Positions 42,456-50,619 of a stretch of DNA of 64,000 nucleotides are shown one piece after another. The first letter of the stretch is position 1. Each line of letters begins with the position of its first letter. The stretch lies in NCBI RefSeq assembly GCF_001542905.1, contig NZ_LOAJ01000001.1:868001-932000 (forward strand), in the 5' to 3' direction. This stretch comes from Halorubrum aethiopicum (GTDB lineage Archaea > Halobacteriota > Halobacteria > Halobacteriales > Haloferacaceae). Both the position numbers and the translations under genes were made by a program. A model generated the notes under the pieces. It was not told the origin of the DNA, searched no databases, and saw only the letters and a list, made by a program, of their open reading frames with translations.

Positions 42456-42671
42456 CTACGCGTCGCCGTCCTTCGATCGAATGAGGTACGCGCCGACCAG
42501 CGCCATCAGCAACACGAAACCCGTGAGAAGCCCGACCAGCGCGATCGCGCCGGACTCGGGGAGCGAGGAGCCGTCGAACGTGACGCCGATGGCGACCAGT
42601 CCGGCGACGAACACCGCCGCAGCCGCGAGCGAGACGGTGATCTGTCGACGCAGCTCCGCATCGATTTCCAT
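42456..42671 (-). CDS. Small two-helix membrane protein
   Basis: 71 residues: MEIDAELRRQ and a helix VSLAAAAVFVAGLVAIGVTF, a short loop with GSSLPESGA, a second helix IALVGLLTGFVLLMALVGAYL, and IRSKDGDA. It resembles small haloarchaeal DUF membrane proteins; no function is known. It converges on priL with a 10-bp gap. A TCCTTTTTTAGTG promoter-like box is about 30 nt before the ATG at 42671. Confidence 0.65.
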   Translation of the reverse strand: MEIDAELRRQITVSLAAAAVFVAGLVAIGVTFDGSSLPESGAIALVGLLTGFVLLMALVGAYLIRSKDGDA

Positions 42672-42748
42672 GCTCCCGGTTCCCGTCGGCACTAAAAAAG
42701 GACTTCGATGGACGGGTCGCGTAACGCTCCCGCCCGCGGGCGAGCGAG

Positions 42749-42766
42749 CCCCGCCGATCGGCGGGG
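42749..42766. promoter_or_regulatory. Perfect 18-bp GC palindrome
   Basis: CCCCGCCGATCGGCGGGG reads identically on both strands. It lies in the 206-bp gap between two divergent genes, so it could be an operator shared by both or a hairpin in the leader of the SWIM gene. Short related pieces (ggcgacggattcccgatcgacgg) repeat just after it. Confidence 0.4.
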
Positions 42767-42877
42767 GGCGACGGATTCCCGATCGACGGCGGGCGACGGA
42801 TCCCCGACCAGCGGCCGACACGTTAAGCCCGAAGGCCCCGTACGTCGGGGTGAACCGGGCGCGTCCCGGCGAACGCC

Positions 42878-43618
42878 ATGACTCACAGACGGATCCCGCC
42901 GGCGTCGTTCGCGGTCGACGAGCGGGGCGGCGGCAACGAGGACCGTGACCGCGACGACGCGGACGGCGAGGCTCCGAACCGCGAGGACCTGAACCGCGAG
43001 GACCCAGGCCGTGACCGTGACGACGCCGACGGCGACTCGAACCGCGAGGACGACCGCTCGGAACGGGCGAAACGCGAGCCGATGACGGTGCGCCCCCTCC
43101 GGGACCGACGGTACGTCGTCGAGACCGAGGGCGGGACCTACGTCGTCGCGCTCGACGCCGGGACCTGTAGCTGCCCGGACCACGAGATCCGCGGGGAGCG
43201 GTGTAAACACCTCCGGCGGGTCGCCATCGAGGTGACGGAGGGACGGCTCCCCGCACCGGACGAGCGCGTCGGCGTCTGTGCGGTCTGCGGGGTCGAGACG
43301 TTCGTCCCGTTCGCGGCGTCGGGGCCGCGGCTGTGTGCGCGACACGGCTTCGAGCGCGGCGACGCCGTGTACGACCGCGAGACGGGGAAGCTCCTCGTCG
43401 TCACCCGCGTCACGGACCGGCGCGCGGACGAGTACCGGACCGACGAGGGGCGGGCGATCGAGGCGTACCCGACCAACGCGGCCTACGGCGCGCACGAACC
43501 CGTCGTCGAGGCGGTGTACGCGGAGTCGCTCGGGCCCGCCCACGGGATCGACGACGCCAGGCGGTACGGCTTTCCGGCCTCGCGGCTGGTGCCGGTCGAC
43601 GTCGATCGCGAGGAGTGA
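42878..43618 (+). CDS. SWIM zinc-finger protein
   Basis: 246 residues. A low-complexity Asp/Arg/Asn N-terminus (repeats of NREDxNREDP) of about 68 residues precedes the SWIM finger TCSCPDHEIRGERCKHLRRV (CxC...CxH, residues 99-117). A further zinc knuckle reads CAVCGVETF and CARHGF. The C-terminal half is a small unrecognised domain (GKLLVVTRVTDRRADEYRTDEGRAIEAYPTN). SWIM domains bind DNA or protein. A second SWIM protein sits at 49319. Confidence 0.8.
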   Translation: MTHRRIPPASFAVDERGGGNEDRDRDDADGEAPNREDLNREDPGRDRDDADGDSNREDDRSERAKREPMTVRPLRDRRYVVETEGGTYVVALDAGTCSCPDHEIRGERCKHLRRVAIEVTEGRLPAPDERVGVCAVCGVETFVPFAASGPRLCARHGFERGDAVYDRETGKLLVVTRVTDRRADEYRTDEGRAIEAYPTNAAYGAHEPVVEAVYAESLGPAHGIDDARRYGFPASRLVPVDVDREE

Positions 43619-44107
43619 GGAGGGAGGAGACGGCGTCGTTGCCGGCGCGGTGATCGTCTCCGATCCCCGGCCGCTCGTCGATACGTAGGTGAGGCCACAG
43701 GTCGTTGCTGGCGCGGTGAACACGGCCAAAGCCCCAGCCGTGAGGACCTCCGAAAGACGTTCCTGCTCGCTTCGCTGCGCAGGCTGCGACTTTCGTGGTC
43801 CCGCTCGCTCACGCTCGCGGGACTCGCGCGACTCGCTGTGCTCCTCACTCGGTCGCTGCTCTCCCTCGTTGCGGTGCTTGCGTCGTCGTGCTTCGCCCTC
43901 ACGGCAGCGAGGCGCTACGCGCCTCTGGCAGCCGGCGGCGTTGCCGCCGGCGACTGCCCCTTCGAGTCCCACCCCGCACAGCACCGCAACCGCACCTCAC
44001 GCCTCCCCAGCCTCGCTGCTCACTTCGTTCGCAGCGTCCCTCGCGCGAGTCGTTCGCGGCCCGCCGGGCCGCTCACGGCGCGCGCCACCGCAGTCCGCCG
44101 AGGTAAC
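43619..44107. repeat. Non-coding dispersed GC repeat, long copy
   Basis: 489 bp with no convincing gene. Its reverse complement contains TGCGGTGGCGCG, GAGGCTGGGGAGGCGTGAGG, GCGGTTGC and the end TTCACCGCGCC, all in the same order as in the region at 59490-59665. It also has very purine/pyrimidine-biased triplets (cgctcgctcacgctcgcgggactcgcg) that open spurious frames on both strands. A 16-bp direct repeat, GTTGC(C/T)GGCGCGGTGA, occurs near 43636 and 43703. This looks like an intergenic repeat family of the genome. Confidence 0.7.
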
Positions 44108-44629
44108 TTACAACACGTCGAGGGCGTCCTCGACCGACATGTGGCCGTCCCGGACGGCCTCGAGGATCTCCCGGCGCTCCTCGTCGGGGTCGGTCGCGAC
44201 CTCCTCGAGGGTCACCTTCTCCGTCTCGCCGACGAACTCGGGGAAGTCGGTGCCCTCCGCGAGCGCCGTCTCCTTTTTCACGCGATAGGAGCCGGCGTCG
44301 GTGGTGTACAGGTCGCCCGGATGGAAGAAGTACCAGTCCTCGCGGTCGAACCGGACCGCGATGCGCGCCTTCGCGCCGAAGTTGCGCGCGAAGAAGAGCA
44401 GCGCCTCCACCTCCTCGCCGGAGAGGTAGATCGGGTCGCCCGCGCTGGATTTCGCCTCGATCGCGTAGAAGGTGTCGCCGTCGCCCGCGAGTACGTCCGG
44501 GAGCTCCCGCTCCGTCGCCGAGCCGCTGGCCGGCGCGCGCATCACGGCGAACCCCTTCTCGTCCAGCGCGTTGACCAGCTCGCGCTCGCGGCGGTCGCCC
44601 TTACGGTTCGCCGACACGGTCGCGGTCAC
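44108..44629 (-). CDS. hjc: Holliday junction resolvase Hjc
   Basis: 173 residues. The archaeal Hjc pattern is clear: [51 protein letters not shown] and [32 protein letters not shown], with the catalytic E/D/E-K residues of this nuclease fold. It cuts four-way DNA junctions at replication forks. A C-terminal 60-residue extension (after [12 protein letters not shown]) is longer than in crenarchaeal Hjc. The start is GTG at 44629, or GTG 12 bases downstream, which also fits; there is no ATG. Confidence 0.93.
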   Translation of the reverse strand: MTATVSANRKGDRRERELVNALDEKGFAVMRAPASGSATERELPDVLAGDGDTFYAIEAKSSAGDPIYLSGEEVEALLFFARNFGAKARIAVRFDREDWYFFHPGDLYTTDAGSYRVKKETALAEGTDFPEFVGETEKVTLEEVATDPDEERREILEAVRDGHMSVEDALDVL

Positions 44630-44782
44630 CCCGGTGAGTCACGCCGATCGATAGCGGGGAGGAACCTAAAAGGTCGCCGGGTCGTCGGCGGGTCGACGGC
44701 GGGTCGTTTCCGGGTCGCCGCCGGATCGTTGACGGCGGGATCCGCGTCGGGATTTATGCCCGGGCGTCGCGTACGGCGGGCC

Positions 44783-45202
44783 ATGATAGCACGCGTGCTC
44801 GTGGCGATGGACGGGTCCGAGGTGGCCGAACGGGCGCTGCGATACGCGCTCGAGGTCCACGGGGACGCGGAGATCGTGGTCCTCCACGTCACCGGGGAGC
44901 CCTCCTCGATGATGGGCGAGGCCACGGGGATCGCGCTCGCCGAGGACCTCGAGGGCGAGATGCGCGACCAGGCCGAAGGCGTGATCGACCGGGCGCGGGA
45001 GATCGCGGCGGAGTACGACGAAGAGGTCGCCATCGAGGTGGCGGTGGGGCGGCCCGGGAAACGGATCGTCGAGCGGGCCGAGGAGTTCGACACGGTGGTG
45101 GTGGGGACTCACGACGGGTCGCTCGTCGATCGGCTGCTCGTCGGCAACGTCGCCCGGACCGTCTTCCGCGGGTCGCCGGTGTCGGTGACGGTGGTTCGCT
45201 AG
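44783..45202 (+). CDS. Universal stress protein (UspA family), short form
   Basis: 139 residues. The Usp fold is clear: IARVLVAMDGSEVAERALRYAL at the N-terminus and TVVVGTHDGSLVDRLLVGNVARTVFRGSPVSVTVVR at the C-terminus. The ATP-loop is GTHDGSLVDRLLVGN rather than GxxGxxxxxxG(S/T), so nucleotide binding is uncertain. TTTATG at 44753 is 28 nt before the ATG, giving a leaderless gene. It is the second UspA in the window and differs clearly from the one at 6110. Confidence 0.92.
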   Translation: MIARVLVAMDGSEVAERALRYALEVHGDAEIVVLHVTGEPSSMMGEATGIALAEDLEGEMRDQAEGVIDRAREIAAEYDEEVAIEVAVGRPGKRIVERAEEFDTVVVGTHDGSLVDRLLVGNVARTVFRGSPVSVTVVR

Positions 45203-45299
45203 GGCGGACGGCCCGCCGCGAGCCGACCCCCGACCGCTCCGGTCCGCTCCCGAACACGTTCGCCCGGTGAGACAGGGGTCCGCGTGACGAACGCGACGT

Positions 45300-45623
45300 A
45301 TGACCGAGACCGCCACCGATACGGGGGCGACCGCCACCGACGACGACCTCCCCGCGTTCCTCACGGAGGAGCACGCGGGCTCGTGGTCGGCGAACCTCGA
45401 ACTCGACCGCTACGCCGACGACAGGGAATCGCTCGTCGACCACGCGCTGCTCGCGGTCGAGCGGACGGATCCGGCCCACCACGTGAACCTCGTCACGCAC
45501 CCCGAACACGGCGACCCCGAGCCGTACCTGGGCGACCGCCTCCGCGAGCGGTTCCCCGAGGCGAGCGCGGAGGTCGTCGACCAGTGCGGCTGTGGGGGGT
45601 ACGTCTACCGGGTCGAGCGGTAG
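45300..45623 (+). CDS. CGCGG-type small protein, candidate radical-SAM-modified peptide
   Basis: 107 residues, acidic. A variable N-terminus (TATDTGATATDDDLPAF) is followed by a compact domain (EEHAGSWSANLELDRYADDRESLVDHALLAVERT) and HHVNLVTHPEHGDPEPYLGDRLRERF. It ends in QCGCGGYVYRVER, with a CxC-GG motif close to the C-terminus. I recall a haloarchaeal family named for CGCGG and proposed as radical-SAM-modified RiPPs. The only radical-SAM genes in view are 10.7 kb upstream, so a functional link is unproven. Confidence 0.65.
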   Translation: MTETATDTGATATDDDLPAFLTEEHAGSWSANLELDRYADDRESLVDHALLAVERTDPAHHVNLVTHPEHGDPEPYLGDRLRERFPEASAEVVDQCGCGGYVYRVER

Positions 45624-45666
45624 TCCCTGCCGCCGCTCTTCCTTTCCGTCCTCCACCCTCCCGGCG

Positions 45667-48513
45667 TCAGTCGACGAACTCGACGCCGGCGACCTCGAAC
45701 CGCGCGCCGCCCTCGGACCCCTCGACGGCCCGGATCTCCCACCCGTGGGCCTCGACGACCTGTCTGACGATGCTGAGCCCGAAGCCGGTGCCGCCCTCGT
45801 CGGTGGAGTACCCCGGATCGAACACGTCCTCACGCGCGTCCGGGGGGATGCCGATCCCGTCGTCCTCGACGTAGAACCCGGTCCCGTCCGGCAGCTCGCC
45901 CACCGTGACCGTCACGGCGTCGCCGTCGCTCGAACGACCGTGTTCCACGTCGTCGCCGGACGCAGTCCGGCTGCCCGTGGAACCGTGTTCCACGCCGTTC
46001 CGGAGGAGGTTCTCGAAGAGCTGCTGGAGGCGGGTCCGGTCCGCCCGCACCGTTCGGTCGACGTCGACGCGGATCCGCGCGCCGGGCGGTCGGTCGACGT
46101 GGACCCAACAGCTCTCGAGCAGGTCGGCGAGCGCGACGGGCTCGAGATCGCCGACCTCCTCACCCTCGCGGGCCAGCGTCAGGAGGTCCTGTATCAGCTC
46201 GTTCATGCGGTCGTGTGCGCGAATCACGCCCTCGAGATGCTCGCTGTCACACTCCTCCTCGACGAGCCGCAGGCGACCCTCGGCGACGGTGAGGGGGTTC
46301 CGGAGGTCGTGGCTCACCACGTCGGCGAACTCCTGGAGCCGCTCGTTCTGCCGCTTCAGTTCGTCGCGGCTGCGGCGGAGTTCGCGTTCGCGTTCGCGCT
46401 CGTCCAGCGCGGTCTCGGCCGCCGTCGAGAGGATCCGCGCGAGGAACTCGTCGGTCGAGTCGAAGGCGTTCGGGGTCGACTCGCCGATCGAGAGGGTCCC
46501 GTGGTCGCCCATCGGAAGGAGCATCAGGCTCCGTAGTCCGCTCCCCTGATCGACGGCGTCCGGCTCCGCCTCGATGTCGTCGTACACGCGGACCTCGCCG
46601 GCCTCGTAGGCCGCCCAGTTGAGGCTCCCGGAGCCGGGGGAGAACACCTCGCGCTCCGAGACGACGTCGCGGACGGCCTCGGAGGTGGCCACCGGGACGA
46701 GCCCGTTCTCCTGGGCATCGTAGAGCCGAACCACGGCGACCGAGAAGCCGAGGATCCCCTCGACGGCCTCGATCACGCGGTCGGCGACGTCCACCCTCGA
46801 TCCGGCGCGGATCAGCTCGCGAGTCGCGTCGTGGAGGCGTTCGAGGCGATTCTCGCGCGTCCGAAGCGTCTCCTCGCGTTCGACGCGGTCGAGCGCCGCC
46901 TCGAGGTAGTTCGCGAGGATCTCCACGAGGAGCACGTCCGTCTCGGTGAAGTCGTTCGGTTCCGACGAGGAGATGACGAAGACGCCGTGGTCGCCGATGG
47001 GGTGGAGCACGACGCTCCCGGCCGGCGTCTCCTCGGTGACCCGAGACGAGGCGGCGACGTCGCGGAGGTGGATCGACTCCGAGTCGCGGAACGCCTCCCA
47101 GACGAGGTTCGCGCGGGATCCCGGTGATGCCGAGCGGTCGTAACTGGGCAGCTCGTCGAACAGTTCGGGGACGCCCTCGGCGAACGCCGACAGCTCGAGC
47201 CGGGTTCCCTCGTCGTTCAGGAGATGAACGCCCGTCAGGGGGGCCCCGATGATCTCGTCGGCCGCCTCGGTCGCCAGTCGCGTCGTCTCCTCGACGGTCC
47301 GCGTGTAGTTGAGCTGTCGCGTCCGTTCGCGCAGCTCCTCGAGCTTCCGCTCGCGCCGTCTGCGGTCGGCGACGTTCCGGCTGCTCACCAGGAACCGCCT
47401 CTCGCCGTCGATGTCGAAGCGCCTGAGGTGGACCCTGACGGGGAACGTCGACCCGTCCCGTCGCACGTACTCGCTTTCGAGCTCCACCCGGTCCTCCGGA
47501 TCCATCTCCGCCCAGATCTCCTGGGCCTCCTCGGGATCGAGGCGGGCGTCGATCTCCCAGACCTTCATCCCGACCAGCTCCGACTCGTCGTAGCCGGTCT
47601 CGGCACGCAGTCGGGGGTTCGCGTCGAGGATCGTCCCCTCCGCGTCGTGAACGTCGATCATGTCCGGGGAGTTCTCGAAGAGCGCCGCGAGCCGGGTCGT
47701 GGTCCGCTCGAGCCGCCGTTCGCGCTCCTTCCGCTCCGTGATGTCGGTGATGAACCCCTCGAGCACTTCGAGGTCGCCGCCGGGGTCGGAGACGGCGCGC
47801 CCGCGCTCCCAGAGCCACTTCGTCTCGCCCCCCTTCGTGTGGATCCGGTAGGTGACCTCGAAGGTACCGCCCGCGTCGAGGGCCTCCTGGACGGCGGCCC
47901 AGGCGTCCTCTCGGTCGTCGGGATGGATGATCTCCTCGCCCCACACGACCTCGTTTCGCTCCAGCGCCTCGGCGTCGTAGCCGGTGAGCGACTCGACTTC
48001 GCCCTTGACGGTCTCCATCGGCCATTCCGGAGCGTTCCGGCACCGGTAGATCATCCCCGGGAGGTTCTCGATGAGGGTCTCCAGGCGGCGGGTCCGCTCT
48101 GCCAACAGATCGCGCGCGCGGTCGGCCTCGACCGCGTTGCGGATCCGGTTCGCGAGGAGCGCGTACTGTTCGCTCCCGCCGCGCTTCTGGAGGTAGTCCG
48201 TGACGCCGGCGGAGATCGCCTCGCTCGCGACCTCCTCGCTTCCCTTCCCCGTGAAGAGGACGAACGGGAGGTCGGGCCGCTCCTCGCGGACGGCCCGCAG
48301 GAACTCGATCCCGTCGCGGCCGGGCATGTCGTAGTCGGAGACGACACAGTCGATCCCGTCGTCGTCGAGCGCGCGCAACCCCGCCTCGGCGTCGTGCTCG
48401 GTCCGAACCTCGATCCGGTCGTCCTCGCGCTCGAGGAACTCCGCTATCATCTCCGCGAGACCCGGGTCGTCGTCGACGTGGAGGACGCGGATCGCCTCGT
48501 GGGTCCCGCTCAT
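45667..48513 (-). CDS. Multi-domain sensor histidine kinase (REC-PAS-PAS-GAF-GAF-HisKA-HATPase)
   Basis: 948 residues, no membrane segments. In order: receiver domain with VLHVDDDPG and acceptor VVSDYDMPG (Asp near residue 58), PAS (about 140-265), PAS (265-390, NSPDMIDVHDAEGTILDANPR), two GAF-like domains (about 400-560 and 565-725), HisKA with FADVVSHDLRNPL (His near residue 740) and HATPase with NLLRNGVEHGS, DDGIGIPPDAREDVFDPGYST and GTGFGLSIV. The N-terminal receiver makes it a hybrid-type kinase typical of haloarchaea. It senses an unknown soluble or redox/light signal. No response regulator lies beside it. Confidence 0.93.
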   Translation of the reverse strand: MSGTHEAIRVLHVDDDPGLAEMIAEFLEREDDRIEVRTEHDAEAGLRALDDDGIDCVVSDYDMPGRDGIEFLRAVREERPDLPFVLFTGKGSEEVASEAISAGVTDYLQKRGGSEQYALLANRIRNAVEADRARDLLAERTRRLETLIENLPGMIYRCRNAPEWPMETVKGEVESLTGYDAEALERNEVVWGEEIIHPDDREDAWAAVQEALDAGGTFEVTYRIHTKGGETKWLWERGRAVSDPGGDLEVLEGFITDITERKERERRLERTTTRLAALFENSPDMIDVHDAEGTILDANPRLRAETGYDESELVGMKVWEIDARLDPEEAQEIWAEMDPEDRVELESEYVRRDGSTFPVRVHLRRFDIDGERRFLVSSRNVADRRRRERKLEELRERTRQLNYTRTVEETTRLATEAADEIIGAPLTGVHLLNDEGTRLELSAFAEGVPELFDELPSYDRSASPGSRANLVWEAFRDSESIHLRDVAASSRVTEETPAGSVVLHPIGDHGVFVISSSEPNDFTETDVLLVEILANYLEAALDRVEREETLRTRENRLERLHDATRELIRAGSRVDVADRVIEAVEGILGFSVAVVRLYDAQENGLVPVATSEAVRDVVSEREVFSPGSGSLNWAAYEAGEVRVYDDIEAEPDAVDQGSGLRSLMLLPMGDHGTLSIGESTPNAFDSTDEFLARILSTAAETALDERERERELRRSRDELKRQNERLQEFADVVSHDLRNPLTVAEGRLRLVEEECDSEHLEGVIRAHDRMNELIQDLLTLAREGEEVGDLEPVALADLLESCWVHVDRPPGARIRVDVDRTVRADRTRLQQLFENLLRNGVEHGSTGSRTASGDDVEHGRSSDGDAVTVTVGELPDGTGFYVEDDGIGIPPDAREDVFDPGYSTDEGGTGFGLSIVRQVVEAHGWEIRAVEGSEGGARFEVAGVEFVD

Positions 48514-48606
48514 ATACGTGAGAACCTACCAATACGCAGTGAAAAGTGTTTGTGACGACTCTCGCGGGGCGGCAGATCGGCAGGTTCGTCCGACGGAGCG
48601 GCGGGA

Positions 48607-49209
48607 CTACCGTCGGTACCGATCCGGGACGTAGCGAGCCAGCCCGTCCGGGGCGTACCCGAAGACGACCGGCGCGAGCGAGGCGAGCCGCCGTCGGAGC
48701 GCGACGTACGCGACGCCGACGACGAGCGCGGCGGCCGCGACGAGCCGGAAGGGGCCATCGAGAACGACGAGAACCGGGAGCGACAGCGTCGCGAGAAGCG
48801 TCAGGTCCCCCGGCGAGCCGTCGTACCGGATCCAGCGTTTCGGCCGCCGCCAGCGGCCGCGGACGTGGTCGTACACCGCGCGCTCGGAGGTCCCCTCCCA
48901 GGGGCGGAGCTCGAGCCCGCCGCCGTAGCGGTCCATCCGACAGTGGACCGTCGCGCCGAGGAGGAACGCGGCGAGGAGCACCGTCTCGGGGAGGGTCACG
49001 ACCGCCGCGGCGACGACCGCCGGGACCGCGAGCAGGGCGTACACGGTGGGGTAATGGAGCGTGCGGCGGTGGCCCGAGTACAGGTCGAGGTCGGGGACGA
49101 CGCTCCCGGCGAGCGCGCCGGCGAGCGCGGCGGGGGCGATCTCGGGCGCGATGGAGACGAGCGGGGCCGCGAGCGCCAGGCCCACCATCGCGTGTGTCGG
49201 GAGCATCAT
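48607..49209 (-). CDS. Membrane metal-dependent hydrolase, YdjM/DUF457-like
   Basis: 200 residues. The starting MMLPTHAMVGLALAAP and GSVVPDLDLYSGHRRTLHYPTVY carry the conserved His and Asp residues of the YdjM-type membrane-bound hydrolase family, followed by four or so helices and a second VHCRMDRYGGG site. The role is unknown; bacterial members include a LexA-regulated protein. Two adjacent ATGs occur at 49209 and 49206. A TATAAACG box lies about 40 nt upstream, so there is a short leader. Confidence 0.82.
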   Translation of the reverse strand: MMLPTHAMVGLALAAPLVSIAPEIAPAALAGALAGSVVPDLDLYSGHRRTLHYPTVYALLAVPAVVAAAVVTLPETVLLAAFLLGATVHCRMDRYGGGLELRPWEGTSERAVYDHVRGRWRRPKRWIRYDGSPGDLTLLATLSLPVLVVLDGPFRLVAAAALVVGVAYVALRRRLASLAPVVFGYAPDGLARYVPDRYRR

Positions 49210-49318
49210 GGGTTCGTCGGGGTGAAGTACGCGTACGCGGCGTCGACGTTTATATTCGCCGGAGGGGTGTGAACGATACGCATGGCGGTGTACGGCTCGC
49301 GTTGGCGGTACGGTCGCG

Positions 49319-50125
49319 TCACCGCGTTCGCTCGCGCAGTTCGTCGGCGGCCCGCTCGAAACGCTCGCGGAGAGACGGCGTCCCGGAGGCGGCACGTTCC
49401 GCGAGGAACCCGACGCGTCGGTCGACCTCGTCGGGATCGAGGTCGGCGGCCGCCACGCAGTCGACGTAGCCGTCGAGCGCGTCGGCGAAGGTCTCCGAGA
49501 AGTGGTCGTACGCGCCGTCGACCAGTTCCATGTCGTCGTCGAGCGCCTCGACGAGCCCGCGGTAGATCGTCGCCGCCGACTCGTACCGTCCCCGCTCGCG
49601 ATGCGTCTCCGCAAGATCGAGGTACTCGCGGAAGTCGATCGGTTCGAAGACGACCGCGTACTCGGGGTTCGTCCCCTCGAACAGGTCGTCTATCTCCGCA
49701 CGGATCCCCTCGACCGACCGCGTCGTCGACGCCCCGAAGCGGGCGCGAAAGCGGTCCCGGAGGTCGACGTTCGACGAGAGCTCCTCGCGCAGGAACGCCC
49801 GGAGGTCGGCGACCGCGGCGTCCTCGAGGAGGTCGTCGATCCGCTCGCTCTCGTCGGGCGGCGGGTCCTCGATCGCACACAACAGGACGGCGACGACGTG
49901 TTTACACGCGCCCGGACCGTCGTACGGACAGTCACATCGCGTCTCGAGTTCCGATGCCGCGCCGTCGACGTGGATCTCGTAGATCCGGCTCCCGCGCACC
50001 GCCGCCCGGATCTCGTCGTCGAACCGCGACAGGCGGACGATCCGCCCGTCCTCGAGGTAGTTCCGGCCGTGCTCGAGGACGGCGTCGGTACATCGCTCCC
50101 GGACATCCTCCGCGGTGAGCTCCAT
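49319..50125 (-). CDS. SWIM zinc-finger protein
   Basis: 268 residues. The SWIM motif ETRCDCPYDGPGACKHVVAVLLC (residues 62-84, CxC...CxH) follows an SWI2/SNF2-like N-terminal pattern (MELTAEDVRERCTDAVLEHGRNYLEDGRIVRLSRFDDEIRAAVRGS). The rest is helical, with TPR-like spacing near the end (YLDLAETHRERGRYESAATIYRGLVEAL). It is likely a DNA- or protein-binding accessory factor. The 40 upstream codons of the open frame are not conserved. The ATG at 50125 lies about 40 nt after an AACGTTTTTTGG element. Confidence 0.8.
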   Translation of the reverse strand: MELTAEDVRERCTDAVLEHGRNYLEDGRIVRLSRFDDEIRAAVRGSRIYEIHVDGAASELETRCDCPYDGPGACKHVVAVLLCAIEDPPPDESERIDDLLEDAAVADLRAFLREELSSNVDLRDRFRARFGASTTRSVEGIRAEIDDLFEGTNPEYAVVFEPIDFREYLDLAETHRERGRYESAATIYRGLVEALDDDMELVDGAYDHFSETFADALDGYVDCVAAADLDPDEVDRRVGFLAERAASGTPSLRERFERAADELRERTR

Positions 50126-50619
50126 CGGTTCCGGTGGTCCCGAGAAACGCCGTCGGAGCCAAAAAACGTTGTTCGAGCGCGTCCGAGCGACCCGGTTGGG
50201 AGGCCACCGTGGACCCGCCGAAGTCGCTCGGAGCGTGGGCCACACTCCCGACAGACTCCCGGCTCCGACGAGCCGGGCCGGAGGTCAATCATCCAAGGAT
50301 CACTCCCTGATGAACCCGATCGCCCGACCTGAGGGGGTCGCGATACGCGGCGTGTTCAATCCGATCCGAGACGCCGCTTCACGGATCCCTTATTCGGCGT
50401 ATTTGGTAGTAAAGACGCCTCTGCGGTGCGTTCGCTGTTGGTCGTTGACCGTCCCGCGAGAAGGCGGGCGCGGCGGGCGCTACTTCGACTGTCGAACGAC
50501 TGGAGCTTTCAGGCGTGAGGCGGTCGAGATCGGCGTCCTGAGAACGGTGGTTTCTGACATCGCTCACTCGGATCATCCATAGCAACATCTACACTCGTAC
50601 AGCAACGACGTTACATCGA
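50126..50619. other. Long intergenic stretch before the Doc gene
   Basis: 494 bp with no gene I can support. It holds a perfect 8-bp hairpin (CCCGGCTC-cgac-GAGCCGGG, 50258-50277) with no T tract, and an AT-richer patch at 50390-50416 (cccttattcggcgtatttggtagtaaagac). Small overlapping open frames on both strands show no conserved motif. No antitoxin gene for Doc is recognisable here. The lower GC suggests accessory DNA. Confidence 0.6.

Noticed and set aside
42692..43984. Reverse open frame of 430 codons
   Set aside because: Runs antisense to the SWIM gene and through the dispersed repeat; no domain.
43838..44782. Upstream extension of the UspA frame
   Set aside because: It crosses the repeat and antisense of hjc. 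The Usp fold starts at 44783 with a TATA box 28 nt before it.
50308..50332. C/D-box sRNA (TGATGA ... CTGA)
   Set aside because: Only a C box and one D-like box 15 nt apart; no C'/D' pair, no terminal stem and no identifiable rRNA or tRNA target.
50379..50588. Reverse 69-codon ORF as Doc antitoxin
   Set aside because: Opposite strand, no antitoxin fold, no coupling to Doc.
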